Part shown: in pieces, positions 19,447-26,179 of the stretch
How positions within the stretch are numbered: position 1 is the first letter of the stretch
How the letters are laid out: each line of letters opens with the position of its first letter
Assembly: GCF_024345395.1 (NCBI RefSeq)
Contig: NZ_JAGQBA010000001.1
Coordinates: forward strand, 434,001 to 498,000
Length of the DNA: 64,000 nt
Reading direction: 5' to 3'
Source: Cyanobium sp. Tous-M-B4
GTDB lineage: Bacteria; Cyanobacteriota; Cyanobacteriia; PCC-6307; Cyanobiaceae
Translations under genes and position numbers: made by a program
The notes under the pieces: generated by a model
Seen by the model: the letters and a program-made list of their open reading frames with translations, nothing else
What the model was told of the DNA's origin: nothing
The model's database searches: none

Positions 19447-20661
19447 TTGACCCACCCCTGGCACCCGATCCCCGGCGGCATTACCGCCCCGGTGGGCTTC
19501 CAAGCAGCCGCTGTTACCGCGGGCCTGAAGTCTTCCGGCAATCCCGACCTCTCCCTGCTGCTGGCGCCCGAAGGCGCGGTTTGCGCCGGCACCTTCACCA
19601 CCTCGGTGGTGCGGGCCGCCTGCGTTGACCTCTGCGCCGAGCGCCTGGCGGCCTCCGGCGGTCAGGCCCGGGCGGTGCTCACCAATTCCGGCCAGGCCAA
19701 TGCCTGCACCGGCGATCGGGGCCTGATCGATAGCTTGCGGGCCACCCAGGCCGTCGCCGATCGGTTGGGACTAGCGCCAGAAGAGGTGCTGATCTGCTCC
19801 ACCGGTGTGATCGGCGTGCCGATCCCGATGGACACCTTGCTGGCGGGCCTGGATCCCTTGGTGGCGGCCCTCAGTCCCGAGGGTGGCGCCGCGGCAGCCA
19901 CCGCCGCAGCCACTGCCATCCTCACCACCGATCTGGTGGCTAAGCAGATCGCCCTAGAGGCGGATCTGGGCGGCCGCAGCGTGCGCATCGGCGGCATGGC
20001 CAAGGGCTCGGGAATGATCCACCCAAATATGGCCACGATGCTGGGCTACCTCAGCTGCGACGCGGGCGTGCCCGCCGAGGTCTGGCAGGCGATGGTGCGG
20101 CGGGCGGTGGATCGCTCCTTTAATGCGATCACGGTGGACGGCGACACCAGCACCAATGACACGTTCCTGGCCTTTGCAGCCGGGGAGCTCCTAGGCCACG
20201 AGCACTTTGAAGCGCTGGAGGCCGGCCTGACGGCGGTGTCGCAACACCTGGCCAAGGCGATCGCCCGCGATGGCGAGGGCGCCACCTGCCTGATCGAGGT
20301 GCAGGTAGAGGGCGCGGCGGATGACGCCGGCGCTCGTGCCATTGCCCGCACTGTTTGCGGCTCGTCGCTGGTGAAATGCGCCGTGCATGGCCGCGATCCC
20401 AACTGGGGCCGGATCGTGGCTGCCGCCGGCCGGGCCGGCGTGCCCTTCGATTCCGAGGCGGTGGCCCTCTGGCTGGGCGAGCACCAGCTGATGGCCGCTG
20501 GCCAGCCCCTGGCTTTTGATCGTGCCGCCGCCAGCACCTATCTGCAGAGCGACACGGTGATTATTCGCCTGGTGGTGGGCAATGGCCCCGGCACAGGCGT
20601 CGCCTGGGGCTGCGACCTTTCGGCTCAATATGTCCGCATCAACGCCGATTACACTACCTAG
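19447..20661 (+). CDS. argJ: bifunctional ornithine acetyltransferase / N-acetylglutamate synthase
   Basis: Recycles the acetyl group between acetylornithine and glutamate in arginine synthesis. The autoprocessing site is present in HPNMATMLGYLSCDAG (the Thr of ATM, near residue 196), with GGITAPVGFQAAAVTAGLK at the N-terminus and KCAVHGRDPNWGRIVAAAG. No ATG is in frame; TTG at 19447 starts next to the conserved region, while GTG at 19378 would overlap coaE. The last codons, reading YVRINADYTT then TAG, are the left attachment repeat of the integrated element, so the 3' end is element-borne yet intact. Confidence 0.96.
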   Translation: MTHPWHPIPGGITAPVGFQAAAVTAGLKSSGNPDLSLLLAPEGAVCAGTFTTSVVRAACVDLCAERLAASGGQARAVLTNSGQANACTGDRGLIDSLRATQAVADRLGLAPEEVLICSTGVIGVPIPMDTLLAGLDPLVAALSPEGGAAAATAAATAILTTDLVAKQIALEADLGGRSVRIGGMAKGSGMIHPNMATMLGYLSCDAGVPAEVWQAMVRRAVDRSFNAITVDGDTSTNDTFLAFAAGELLGHEHFEALEAGLTAVSQHLAKAIARDGEGATCLIEVQVEGAADDAGARAIARTVCGSSLVKCAVHGRDPNWGRIVAAAGRAGVPFDSEAVALWLGEHQLMAAGQPLAFDRAAASTYLQSDTVIIRLVVGNGPGTGVAWGCDLSAQYVRINADYTT

Positions 20662-20663
20662 TC
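20629..20663 (+). repeat. attL: left attachment repeat, argJ 3' end
   Basis: Starts TATGTCCGCATCAACG and runs on through CCGATTACAC, identical for 26 bp to the right copy. The following nine bases differ at two positions only (20655 and 20658). Read in the argJ frame both copies encode YVRINADYTT and a TAG stop; the two differences are synonymous third-position changes. Confidence 0.92.
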
Positions 20664-20708
20664 GCTAATCCCTGTTATGGCAGTCGTTTTGAGTACCCTG
20701 ATAATGCT

Positions 20709-20726
20709 GCTAACGGTTTGCTAACG
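20709..20726 (+). promoter_or_regulatory. candidate integrase arm-type site, left
   Basis: GCTAACG at 20709-20715 and again at 20720-20726, start-to-start spacing 11 bp, about 54 bp inside the left core repeat. The same paired box occurs twice at the right end. Tyrosine integrases of the lambda type bind short repeated arm sites beside the core; this arrangement fits. Confidence 0.6.
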
Positions 20727-20813
20727 CTTGATACGCACATAGTCGCCCTTGTGAGTGTTTTGAGGTGCTTGGGGGTCTTCACACCAGCAGAGGCAGCAGC
20801 ATCTCGCCCAGCA

Positions 20814-20836
20814 CTCCAAGAACCTTCACGGAGGGG
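20814..20836 (+). repeat. 23-bp direct repeat, copy 1
   Basis: CTCCAAGAACCTTCACGGAG followed by GGG, identical to the copy at 21360-21382. The two copies flank the secreted-protein gene and suggest a duplicated target or a recombination site for a nested cassette. Confidence 0.9.
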
Positions 20837-20880
20837 TTGTGGAGCAGTTCAGGTGCGGTTGAGACCTCTCTGTTGATTAC

Positions 20881-21297
20881 TTACCAACCTCTTTTGCAGA
20901 GGTCGTCAATCTCCTCTATTAACACACCTTTATTGTCAAACCTTTTGATTTTAAGTTTCATCGTGCTTATTGTGAGAAGAGAATGAACCTGCTGTCCTCC
21001 CCATATTGGTCTATCTATTTTGCCCCAGTATAGTTTCCCCTCTTTTTCATATGTATTATATGTCCCTACTATGCTTTTTCCACCAGCACCATCCCAAACC
21101 ACCTCTATTTTTTTCTTATCTTTGATATAGTTATAATACACTCTATTCATTTCCTTTGGATTTAATCCTTGTGGGTTTAGTTTTATTGATTGGGTTTTGC
21201 AGTTAAACTTTTTAAGTGCTCCCATATCAAAAAAACTAAAAGAGCAAAGCAAGGGGGCAAGGATCGCGATTGCTCCAACAAACAAGTATTTTCTCAT
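20881..21297 (-). CDS. secreted protein of unknown function (element cargo)
   Basis: 138 residues. The N-terminus MRKYLFVGAIAILAPLLCSF is a signal peptide; the cysteine lies in PLLC, which is a poor lipobox, so a lipoprotein is possible but not shown. The mature part is small, basic and rich in beta-prone segments (KKIEVVWDGAGGKSIVGTYN, KLYWGKIDRPIWGGQQ). I recognise no family. Codons are strongly AT-rich compared with the host. It is the only clear cargo gene and sits between the two 23-bp repeats. Confidence 0.7.
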   Translation of the reverse strand: MRKYLFVGAIAILAPLLCSFSFFDMGALKKFNCKTQSIKLNPQGLNPKEMNRVYYNYIKDKKKIEVVWDGAGGKSIVGTYNTYEKEGKLYWGKIDRPIWGGQQVHSLLTISTMKLKIKRFDNKGVLIEEIDDLCKRGW

Positions 21298-21359
21298 CTT
21301 TCCTTGCTGAACGATAATACTTCTATCGTATCATCTGGTTCTAACTATTCCATCAATTC

Positions 21360-21382
21360 CTCCAAGAACCTTCACGGAGGGG
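21360..21382 (+). repeat. 23-bp direct repeat, copy 2
   Basis: Second identical copy of the repeat at 20814-20836, starting 546 bp downstream of it. Beyond it, 21383-21528 holds the tail of a split small frame up to 21451 and then an AT-rich stretch with two T-runs (21470-21480) but no convincing hairpin. Confidence 0.9.
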
Positions 21383-21528
21383 GTGAAGGGTATTGACTGG
21401 GAACAAGAACTCAACTCGATAAAGGCGATGCTGCTTGCCGCTGCCTTGTAGGAGAGATTTTTTCGACGGGATTTTTTTAATCAGGAGATATTTACCTCTC
21501 AATCTGGTCCGCATATAGATTAAGGTAG

Positions 21529-21780
21529 TTAAGCATTTTTATATACAGAACTGCCCAAGTCTGGGTTGTAACCACAGTCCTTCATAAACTCGTCAAACAG
21601 TTTTACTCCTCGCTTTGTAGGAACTTTGTTTGCTGCCTTAAGTCGTTCTAATCGTGCTCGTGCCTCTCTCTCCTGTTCCCGTTTTCGTATGAGGTCTGCT
21701 TGGGCGAATTGGATATGTTGTGGCGGTTCGTCTCTATGAACTCTTTGTTTTCCAATTGCTGTAGTTCGATATCCAATCAT
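21529..21780 (-). CDS. small charged protein, unknown (element)
   Basis: 83 residues, strongly charged, with a predicted helix AQADLIRKREQEREARARLE at about residues 26-45 and an aspartate/lysine-rich end (KLFDEFMKDCGYNPD). No family recognised; a DNA- or protein-binding accessory role is only a guess. The ATG overlaps the stop of the 47-residue gene upstream (ATGA), so it is the last gene of a coupled minus-strand operon that begins with the replication-like gene. Confidence 0.6.
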   Translation of the reverse strand: MIGYRTTAIGKQRVHRDEPPQHIQFAQADLIRKREQEREARARLERLKAANKVPTKRGVKLFDEFMKDCGYNPDLGSSVYKNA

Positions 21781-21920
21781 TTGCCAACTCCTTTTATGTA
21801 AATTGTTTTAATCATATTCTCAACAAATTGTTCTGGTTTGAGAGCAGAAGGTTTTGATTTCTTCGCTATTTCCAATAACATCTCATAATAAACGGAGTCA
21901 ATGTGAATAGGTTTCTTCAT
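21777..21920 (-). CDS. 47-residue protein, possibly helical DNA-binding (element)
   Basis: Reads MKKPIHIDSVYYEMLLEIAK, then KSKPSALKPEQFVENMIKTI and a short tail. The layout of a short N-terminal strand (KPIHID) followed by two helices is what ribbon-helix-helix proteins look like, but I cannot confirm it. Both ends overlap neighbours by ATGA (start with the gene at 21917, stop with the gene at 21529), which is the main reason to call it real. Confidence 0.55.
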   Translation of the reverse strand: MKKPIHIDSVYYEMLLEIAKKSKPSALKPEQFVENMIKTIYIKGVGK

Positions 21921-22102
21921 CCTCGAGCACCCGCTATATCTAGACACCGGTAAGTGTTGTATTCATTCAAGATACGGAAAAGAGTGTTTGCCTTATCGGT
22001 GTTGAACTCTGTTGCGTAGTCATCAAGAAGGTCCAAATATCTGGCATTCCTGCGGGAGACAGAAAGGCATAAAGTTCTTGGTGCTGTTTTGGTTCGGTTC
22101 AT
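21917..22102 (-). CDS. small protein, unknown (element)
   Basis: 61 residues from the ATG at 22100-22102: MNRTKTAPRTLCLSVSRRNA then YLDLLDDYATEFNTDKANTL and FRILNEYNTYRCLD. A beta-strand followed by two helices again suggests a ribbon-helix-helix-like regulator or plasmid copy control protein; this is inference. A GTG at 22138 would overlap the replication-like gene by 20 bp. Its stop overlaps the start of the 47-residue gene. Confidence 0.55.
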   Translation of the reverse strand: MNRTKTAPRTLCLSVSRRNARYLDLLDDYATEFNTDKANTLFRILNEYNTYRCLDIAGARG

Positions 22103-22118
22103 TTTTATAAAAGTAAGG

Positions 22119-22769
22119 TTATGGTTTGTAGAAATCACTAGCGGGAAAGATTACAACATCAGTAAAGTCTGCTTTCCCGTGTTGATAATCTTTTAGGCAG
22201 TATCTCACTGTTGTATCAAGGTCTATTGGTTCTAGTAAAAGTTCGGTCTTCACCGAGTATTGGAAACGATTGACCCACTCACTCGCCCGGCGGATACAAG
22301 CATTCACGAGTTCCTTTTTTAACTCATCAATATCATTCCAAACTAGGTCCTTGATTGGAACACCCATCCTGCCGTCGTCACCCAATAACCGCCTGATTTT
22401 CCTGTTGGGTTCTTCAATAACACAATCTCGGATTTGTGAGGTAATGATATTTAGGTGATACTTGCCCTTTTTCTCAACCTCTCCATCTTTGTTAAGGATG
22501 TCCTTATGGCGTTCTTGGAATGCCCAAACCCCATCCATACCAAAGGTTTCTTTGAGTGAATTCCTGACGATTATGGCGGTTCTTTCGCATTCGTATTTGT
22601 CCCAGAACTTTCGTATTAAACTTGGAGGCAGTTTAATATGGTTGTTGTCGTAAAATCCAAAGTAGACCACACTATAAACATAAGGGTAGTCTTCTCCTTC
22701 GCTTACTTGTTCGACTAGAGCGTTGATAATCTGTGCTGTTCCCGTTGATGAAATAATAGTATTATTCAT
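22119..22769 (-). CDS. possible HUH-type replication initiator (element)
   Basis: 216 residues from the ATG at 22767-22769. Two segments resemble rolling-circle Rep proteins: GVWAFQERHKD followed by GKYHLNIITSQ (HUH-like motif with Asn at the second His position) and, about 95 residues on, TTVRYCLKDYQHGKAD (a Y-x-x-K motif that would carry the nicking tyrosine). It heads the small-gene operon and has a very AT-rich spacer upstream, where an origin would be expected. Assignment is by motif only; it could instead be another nucleic acid enzyme. Confidence 0.42.
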   Translation of the reverse strand: MNNTIISSTGTAQIINALVEQVSEGEDYPYVYSVVYFGFYDNNHIKLPPSLIRKFWDKYECERTAIIVRNSLKETFGMDGVWAFQERHKDILNKDGEVEKKGKYHLNIITSQIRDCVIEEPNRKIRRLLGDDGRMGVPIKDLVWNDIDELKKELVNACIRRASEWVNRFQYSVKTELLLEPIDLDTTVRYCLKDYQHGKADFTDVVIFPASDFYKP

Positions 22770-23113
22770 AATTATCTTATAAAAGTGTAGTGTATGATAG
22801 TAGTAATTCAATAATACGATATTATTCTATTGATAATCTATTGGTGTCCAATATAATGTCTTATAGTATTAACCAAACTAACTGGTATGTGGTATGTATT
22901 TTCTATTGAAATATGAAGCATTACCACATTCATATTATTGTATTTTACATATACTATGTATATCAATAATTTCCCCAAAAGAGTTTTGTTTAGGTTTCGT
23001 AACAAGTCGCAGGGTAAGACAACAAGAAATATCCCTCTTTAATACGAGTGTAATCATATTTATTTCAACCTTTTTTATCTTGCGAAAGTGTATATGCTCT
23101 CGATATTAGATGA
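22770..23113. other. very AT-rich spacer, candidate origin or control region
   Basis: 344 bases with no convincing gene, between the replication-like gene and the resolvase gene. It holds the inverted repeat AATAATA-CGA-TATTATT at 22810-22826, the direct repeat CTATTGATAATCTATTG just after it, and a doubled GGTATGT box near 22884. Counted over 22801-22860 it has 14 G or C in 60. Such features suit a replication origin or operon promoter; I cannot tell which. Confidence 0.45.
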
Positions 23114-23692
23114 TTACCTTGCCTCTGCCTCCACAAATATCCTTCTTATTGTTGAAAGACCCAACCCGGTTTGCTCCCTGATAGAGCGGTAGGAGCACCC
23201 TTCTTCCCGAAGGCGAAGAACCAGTTTCTCTTTGGGAGCATTCGTTTTGGGGCGTCCTCCAAGTTTTCCACCAGTCGCCCTGCGGTGCTGGATGCTTTCC
23301 AAAGTGCGTTCCTGAACCATCGAGCGTTCGCACTGCGCTATGCCTGTGATGAGACCGATGATTACCGGAGCGAACTTGCCCAAACCTTTGGTGGAAACCA
23401 GACCGTCGAGGGTTCTTATGTGTATGCCCCTCTCTTGGAGGTCGTGAAGGCGATTTATGACCGAGCGTTGGTCCCGCCCCAATCGGTCCAATTTCGCCAC
23501 CACAAGTTCATCACCCTCCACCAGAGCGTTCAGTGCTGCTTGGAGTTGGGTTCTCTCGCTTTCTTTCGTGCGTGTGCTGATCACCTCGCTGAATACAGCG
23601 GAGCACCCCTCCGCTTTCAGTAGGGCGACCTGCGCTTCAACTGATTGATGGGCGGTGCTTACTCGGGCATATCCAATGGAACGGGCAGTCAT
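23114..23692 (-). CDS. serine recombinase / resolvase (element)
   Basis: 192 residues of the Tn3-type resolvase/invertase family. The catalytic serine is in IGYARVSTAHQSVEAQ (near residue 13), the second active-site block is LVVAKLDRLGRDQRSVINRL, and the E-helix region carries GIAQCERSMVQERT. A C-terminal helix-turn-helix (YRSIREQTGLGLSTIRRIF) follows a GGRPKT hinge. Such proteins resolve dimers or invert DNA at res/inv sites. In this element it may resolve multimers of the excised circle. Intact; a candidate site lies directly upstream. Confidence 0.93.
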   Translation of the reverse strand: MTARSIGYARVSTAHQSVEAQVALLKAEGCSAVFSEVISTRTKESERTQLQAALNALVEGDELVVAKLDRLGRDQRSVINRLHDLQERGIHIRTLDGLVSTKGLGKFAPVIIGLITGIAQCERSMVQERTLESIQHRRATGGKLGGRPKTNAPKEKLVLRLREEGCSYRSIREQTGLGLSTIRRIFVEAEAR

Positions 23693-23707
23693 TTGTTCCT
23701 AAAACGG

Positions 23708-23750
23708 ATGTTCCCATTACTTTATCAACCGAACACCCTTTTGGGAACAT
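23708..23750. promoter_or_regulatory. inverted repeat upstream of resolvase, candidate res site
   Basis: ATGTTCCCA at 23708-23716 and TGGGAACAT at 23742-23750, perfect 9-bp arms with a 25-base spacer. It begins 16 bp upstream of the resolvase start; a further GTTCC lies in the 15 bases between. Resolvases bind inverted half-sites next to their own genes, so this is a likely recombination or autoregulation site. It could also be a terminator-like fold, but there is no T-tract. Confidence 0.5.
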
Positions 23751-23751
23751 T

Positions 23752-23910
23752 TCAACCCACCTTTTTGCTGGGTTTTTCTGGTGTTCTCGGGTGTGCCCGT
23801 ATCCGTTCGGTTTCTGGAACAGGTTTTTGCTGCTTGACTTTGCCCTGACCGTGCTCCTGCTGCTGTTCGCCGCTGCCCCCCTGTTCCTTTTGGTGTCTGT
23901 CGCTTAACAT
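23752..23910 (-). CDS. short Gln/Lys/Pro-rich open frame, doubtful
   Basis: 52 residues from ATG 23908-23910, very hydrophilic (KEQGGSGEQQQEHGQGKVKQ, then PETERIRAHPRTPEKPSKK). It fills the gap between the resolvase operator region and the methyltransferase start. No family; low-complexity composition makes it weak. It may be a small basic peptide or not expressed. Confidence 0.3.
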   Translation of the reverse strand: MLSDRHQKEQGGSGEQQQEHGQGKVKQQKPVPETERIRAHPRTPEKPSKKVG

Positions 23911-23965
23911 TTCCCCAACGCTAAACCCAACGGTAAAGAGGTTGAGTTCATCATCTTGGAGTGCG

Positions 23966-24607
23966 ATGCCGCATCGTGCCGCATCCAGCAGCGATGAGCG
24001 ATACACGCCCCAGTGGGTTCTGGATATTGCCGTCAAACTTATGGGCGGCATCGACTTGGACCCTTGTGCCGACCCCTTAAAGCGAGTGCCTGCTGCTCTT
24101 CATTACACGAAGGAGCAGGATGGTCTTGCGAGGGCGTGGGCGGGGAGGGTCTTTCTAAACCCGCCTTATAGCGGTGCTACTGACTGGTTCCGCCATCTCT
24201 GCATCTATATGGAAGCAGGAGCAGTGAGCGAGACACTTGTGCTTGTTCCAATCACCTCAATCCACAGTAAGGGTGCTGCGCTGCTGATGAAGCAGTTTGC
24301 CGCTGCCCTGTGCCTCTGTTATCGGCGATTTAATTTCCTTGATGCCGATTACAAGGAACTGCCGGTATCAACTCCAATTCCACTTGCTCTTGTTTATGCC
24401 GGCGGTTCTGTGGACCGTTTTCTTGAACTTACAAGTCGGCACGGATACGGTTTGATGATCCACAAATCCCCGCCCAACCGAAGGCAGGTTTCCTGCTCGT
24501 ATTGCGGTGATGTATTTTTCGCCAGTCGGTCGACGGCACGGTTTTGCGGAACGACCTGCAGGGTCGAGGCACACAGAAAGAAGGCACAGGAAAGTTCAGT
24601 TATCTAA
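23966..24607 (+). CDS. phage-type DNA N6-adenine methyltransferase with zinc-finger tail
   Basis: 213 residues from the ATG at 23966. The block YTPQWVLDIAVKLMGG and DLDPCADPLKR is the SAM-binding start of the phage Dam family, and VFLNPPYSGATDWFRHL is the catalytic NPPY motif. The last 45 residues add SCSYCGDVFFASRSTARFCG and TTCR, a Cx2C...Cx4C zinc-binding module. It would methylate adenines, protecting element DNA or marking its origin; no partner nuclease is present. A TTG at 23942 would add eight residues. It converges on the integrase gene with 12 bp overlap. Confidence 0.88.
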   Translation: MPHRAASSSDERYTPQWVLDIAVKLMGGIDLDPCADPLKRVPAALHYTKEQDGLARAWAGRVFLNPPYSGATDWFRHLCIYMEAGAVSETLVLVPITSIHSKGAALLMKQFAAALCLCYRRFNFLDADYKELPVSTPIPLALVYAGGSVDRFLELTSRHGYGLMIHKSPPNRRQVSCSYCGDVFFASRSTARFCGTTCRVEAHRKKAQESSVI

Positions 24608-26101
24608 CCAACTCATATCTTCAGCACCTCCTTTCAGTTTCCTTCCTTTTCCAAGTATTTGTGTGCTTTCATCTGCTCTGTAATGGAAATAATGGTCTTG
24701 GATGTATTTGAGCGAGGTATCAGTATTTGCAGCGACAATCGCCACAGGAACACCCCTCCGAAGGTTCATCGTGATGTAGGTATGCCTGAAACTATACCAA
24801 GTAATATTTTTACCAGTATGGATATTGATTTTCCGTAGGTTGTTGCTGTCATCCTCCGCCCAATCTGCTAACCCTGCCTCGACAAGCATTTGCCGCAGAC
24901 TGTCCTTCCATATTCGGTCGCTGAAAGGTTCTCCAAGTTTTTGATTTGTAAAAAGGAAGTCATCTGGTTTAAGGAACTTGGATAACTTGCGAAGTTTTTG
25001 TAGATGAATTGCTATTGGTGCTGATATTCGGTATGAGCGTCCAGTTTTCGTTGCTTCTGCTGGAACATCAATAGATACCCAGATTTTCCGCTCTTCTTTT
25101 GGAATAGCGGTGTTTTCACTCATATCTCTCCACCTCAATTTTTGTAGTGATCCAATCCTGATGCCTGTATCCATAGAAATCCGCATCGCCCAATAAATTA
25201 GTTCTCTGTGTATTAGTTGTAATCTTGTTCTCTGGGAACCAGCGTGAGTAACATCTTCATACACCACATACTGCCCCGAACTGTTCTTCTCAATATTTCC
25301 ATTCTTATCTTTTCTCGTGTTCCCTTTAATCCAGTAGAGGCGAGCAGTTCTTTCTATAGTCTCCCATTCCTTATCGGTCAAGTCATCACGCCTGTGTCTC
25401 TTGTCTTTTGATAACTTGATGTTTGGGATTTCTGGTGTGCTGTCTCTCGTGAGAAATCCATTTGCTACTGCTACTTCCTGAAAGCATCTTCGCAGCGTTG
25501 AGAGTTCTTGATTTATTGTGCTTGGTTGTGGTGCCGTTTTGCCAAGTTCTTTTATCCGCTCTTTTCTCCACGCATCGTATGTTAGAAATGCGTTTCTCTT
25601 TATTTGATGAACTGGTTTCTCATCATTATTGAGGAACTCTCTCAACCATCTAACTTGACTTTCTAGCAGTCGGTATCTTGTTTCTGTGATGCCCTCGTGA
25701 GGAATGTTGTTTATCCTCCGGCGTTCTTTTAGAAGAAACCTTTCAGTCATCTCTCCAAATGTCAAAAGTGCTATTGCTTCTCCCCGTTCGCTTTTTCCTT
25801 TGAGTTCTACAAATCTACTTATTCCAAGAACCCACGCTTCATCTTGTCCTTTGATTGTCTGCGGCGGATGTTTCCCATTACCGTCTTTTAGAACAAATCT
25901 ATGCCGTTTGGTTGTTTCTTTATCGTAAAAATAGAGACACCACCTTCCTCCTCTTTTGGCGTCTCTATAAACATAGGCATTCCTGTCGCTGGGGATATCT
26001 TTTCTGTCTAGGATGAATTGGTTGGTGGTAGATGCTGATTTTGTTGCCTTCGCTGCTAACGCTTTGCTAACGGCAGCACCGGCACGACTGGGTTTTTCCA
26101 T
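24596..26101 (-). CDS. tyrosine-recombinase integrase (element)
   Basis: 501 residues. The C-terminal catalytic domain shows DTGIRIGSLQKLRW (first Arg, near residue 314), TWYSFRHTYITMNLRRG (His-x-x-Arg box equivalent, near 436) and TDTSLKYIQDHYFHYR with the nucleophilic tyrosine in HYFH (near 472). The usual His/Trp before this tyrosine is not obvious. The N-terminus reads KALAAKATKSAS and an arm-binding-like region with FRGDR-type basic residues follows. The start lies about 78 bp from the right attachment core, with paired GCTAACG boxes in and before its 5' end, suggesting autoregulation by arm binding. Confidence 0.95.
   Translation of the reverse strand: MEKPSRAGAAVSKALAAKATKSASTTNQFILDRKDIPSDRNAYVYRDAKRGGRWCLYFYDKETTKRHRFVLKDGNGKHPPQTIKGQDEAWVLGISRFVELKGKSERGEAIALLTFGEMTERFLLKERRRINNIPHEGITETRYRLLESQVRWLREFLNNDEKPVHQIKRNAFLTYDAWRKERIKELGKTAPQPSTINQELSTLRRCFQEVAVANGFLTRDSTPEIPNIKLSKDKRHRRDDLTDKEWETIERTARLYWIKGNTRKDKNGNIEKNSSGQYVVYEDVTHAGSQRTRLQLIHRELIYWAMRISMDTGIRIGSLQKLRWRDMSENTAIPKEERKIWVSIDVPAEATKTGRSYRISAPIAIHLQKLRKLSKFLKPDDFLFTNQKLGEPFSDRIWKDSLRQMLVEAGLADWAEDDSNNLRKINIHTGKNITWYSFRHTYITMNLRRGVPVAIVAANTDTSLKYIQDHYFHYRADESTQILGKGRKLKGGAEDMSWLDN
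26055..26072 (+). promoter_or_regulatory. candidate integrase arm-type site, right (inner)
   Basis: GCTAACG at 26055-26061 and 26066-26072, 11 bp start to start, inside the first codons of the integrase gene. Same arrangement as the left-end pair. Confidence 0.55.
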
Positions 26102-26115
26102 CGTGCCCTCTTGCT

Positions 26116-26133
26116 GCTAACGGTACGCTAACA
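26116..26133 (+). promoter_or_regulatory. candidate integrase arm-type site, right (outer)
   Basis: GCTAACG at 26116-26122 and GCTAACA at 26127-26133, 11 bp start to start, between the integrase start and the right core. The distance to the core (about 47 bp) nearly mirrors the 54 bp on the left. Confidence 0.58.
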
Positions 26134-26179
26134 CTAGCACCAAGTGCTAAAACCGTTGGTATCACTGGTTATTGAGTGC

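Larger units (their letters stand above)
20765..21451 (+). pseudogene. small open frame apparently split by a 546-bp cassette
   Basis: A GTG at 20765 opens a frame reaching PSTPRTFTEG at the first 23-bp repeat. After the second copy of that repeat the same frame continues VKGIDWEQELNSIKAMLLAA to a TAG at 21449-21451. Removing one repeat copy and the bases between joins the halves into a 46-codon frame. I do not recognise the peptide and it may never have been expressed; the frame continuity is the observation. Confidence 0.3.

Noticed and set aside
20814-21382. 23-bp repeats as a CRISPR remnant
   Set aside because: Only two copies 546 bp apart with a gene between, no spacer-sized interval, no cas gene and no dyad in the repeat.
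22119-24607. Retron or diversity-generating element
   Set aside because: No reverse transcriptase motif (such as Y-x-D-D) is present in any frame of the AT-rich region.
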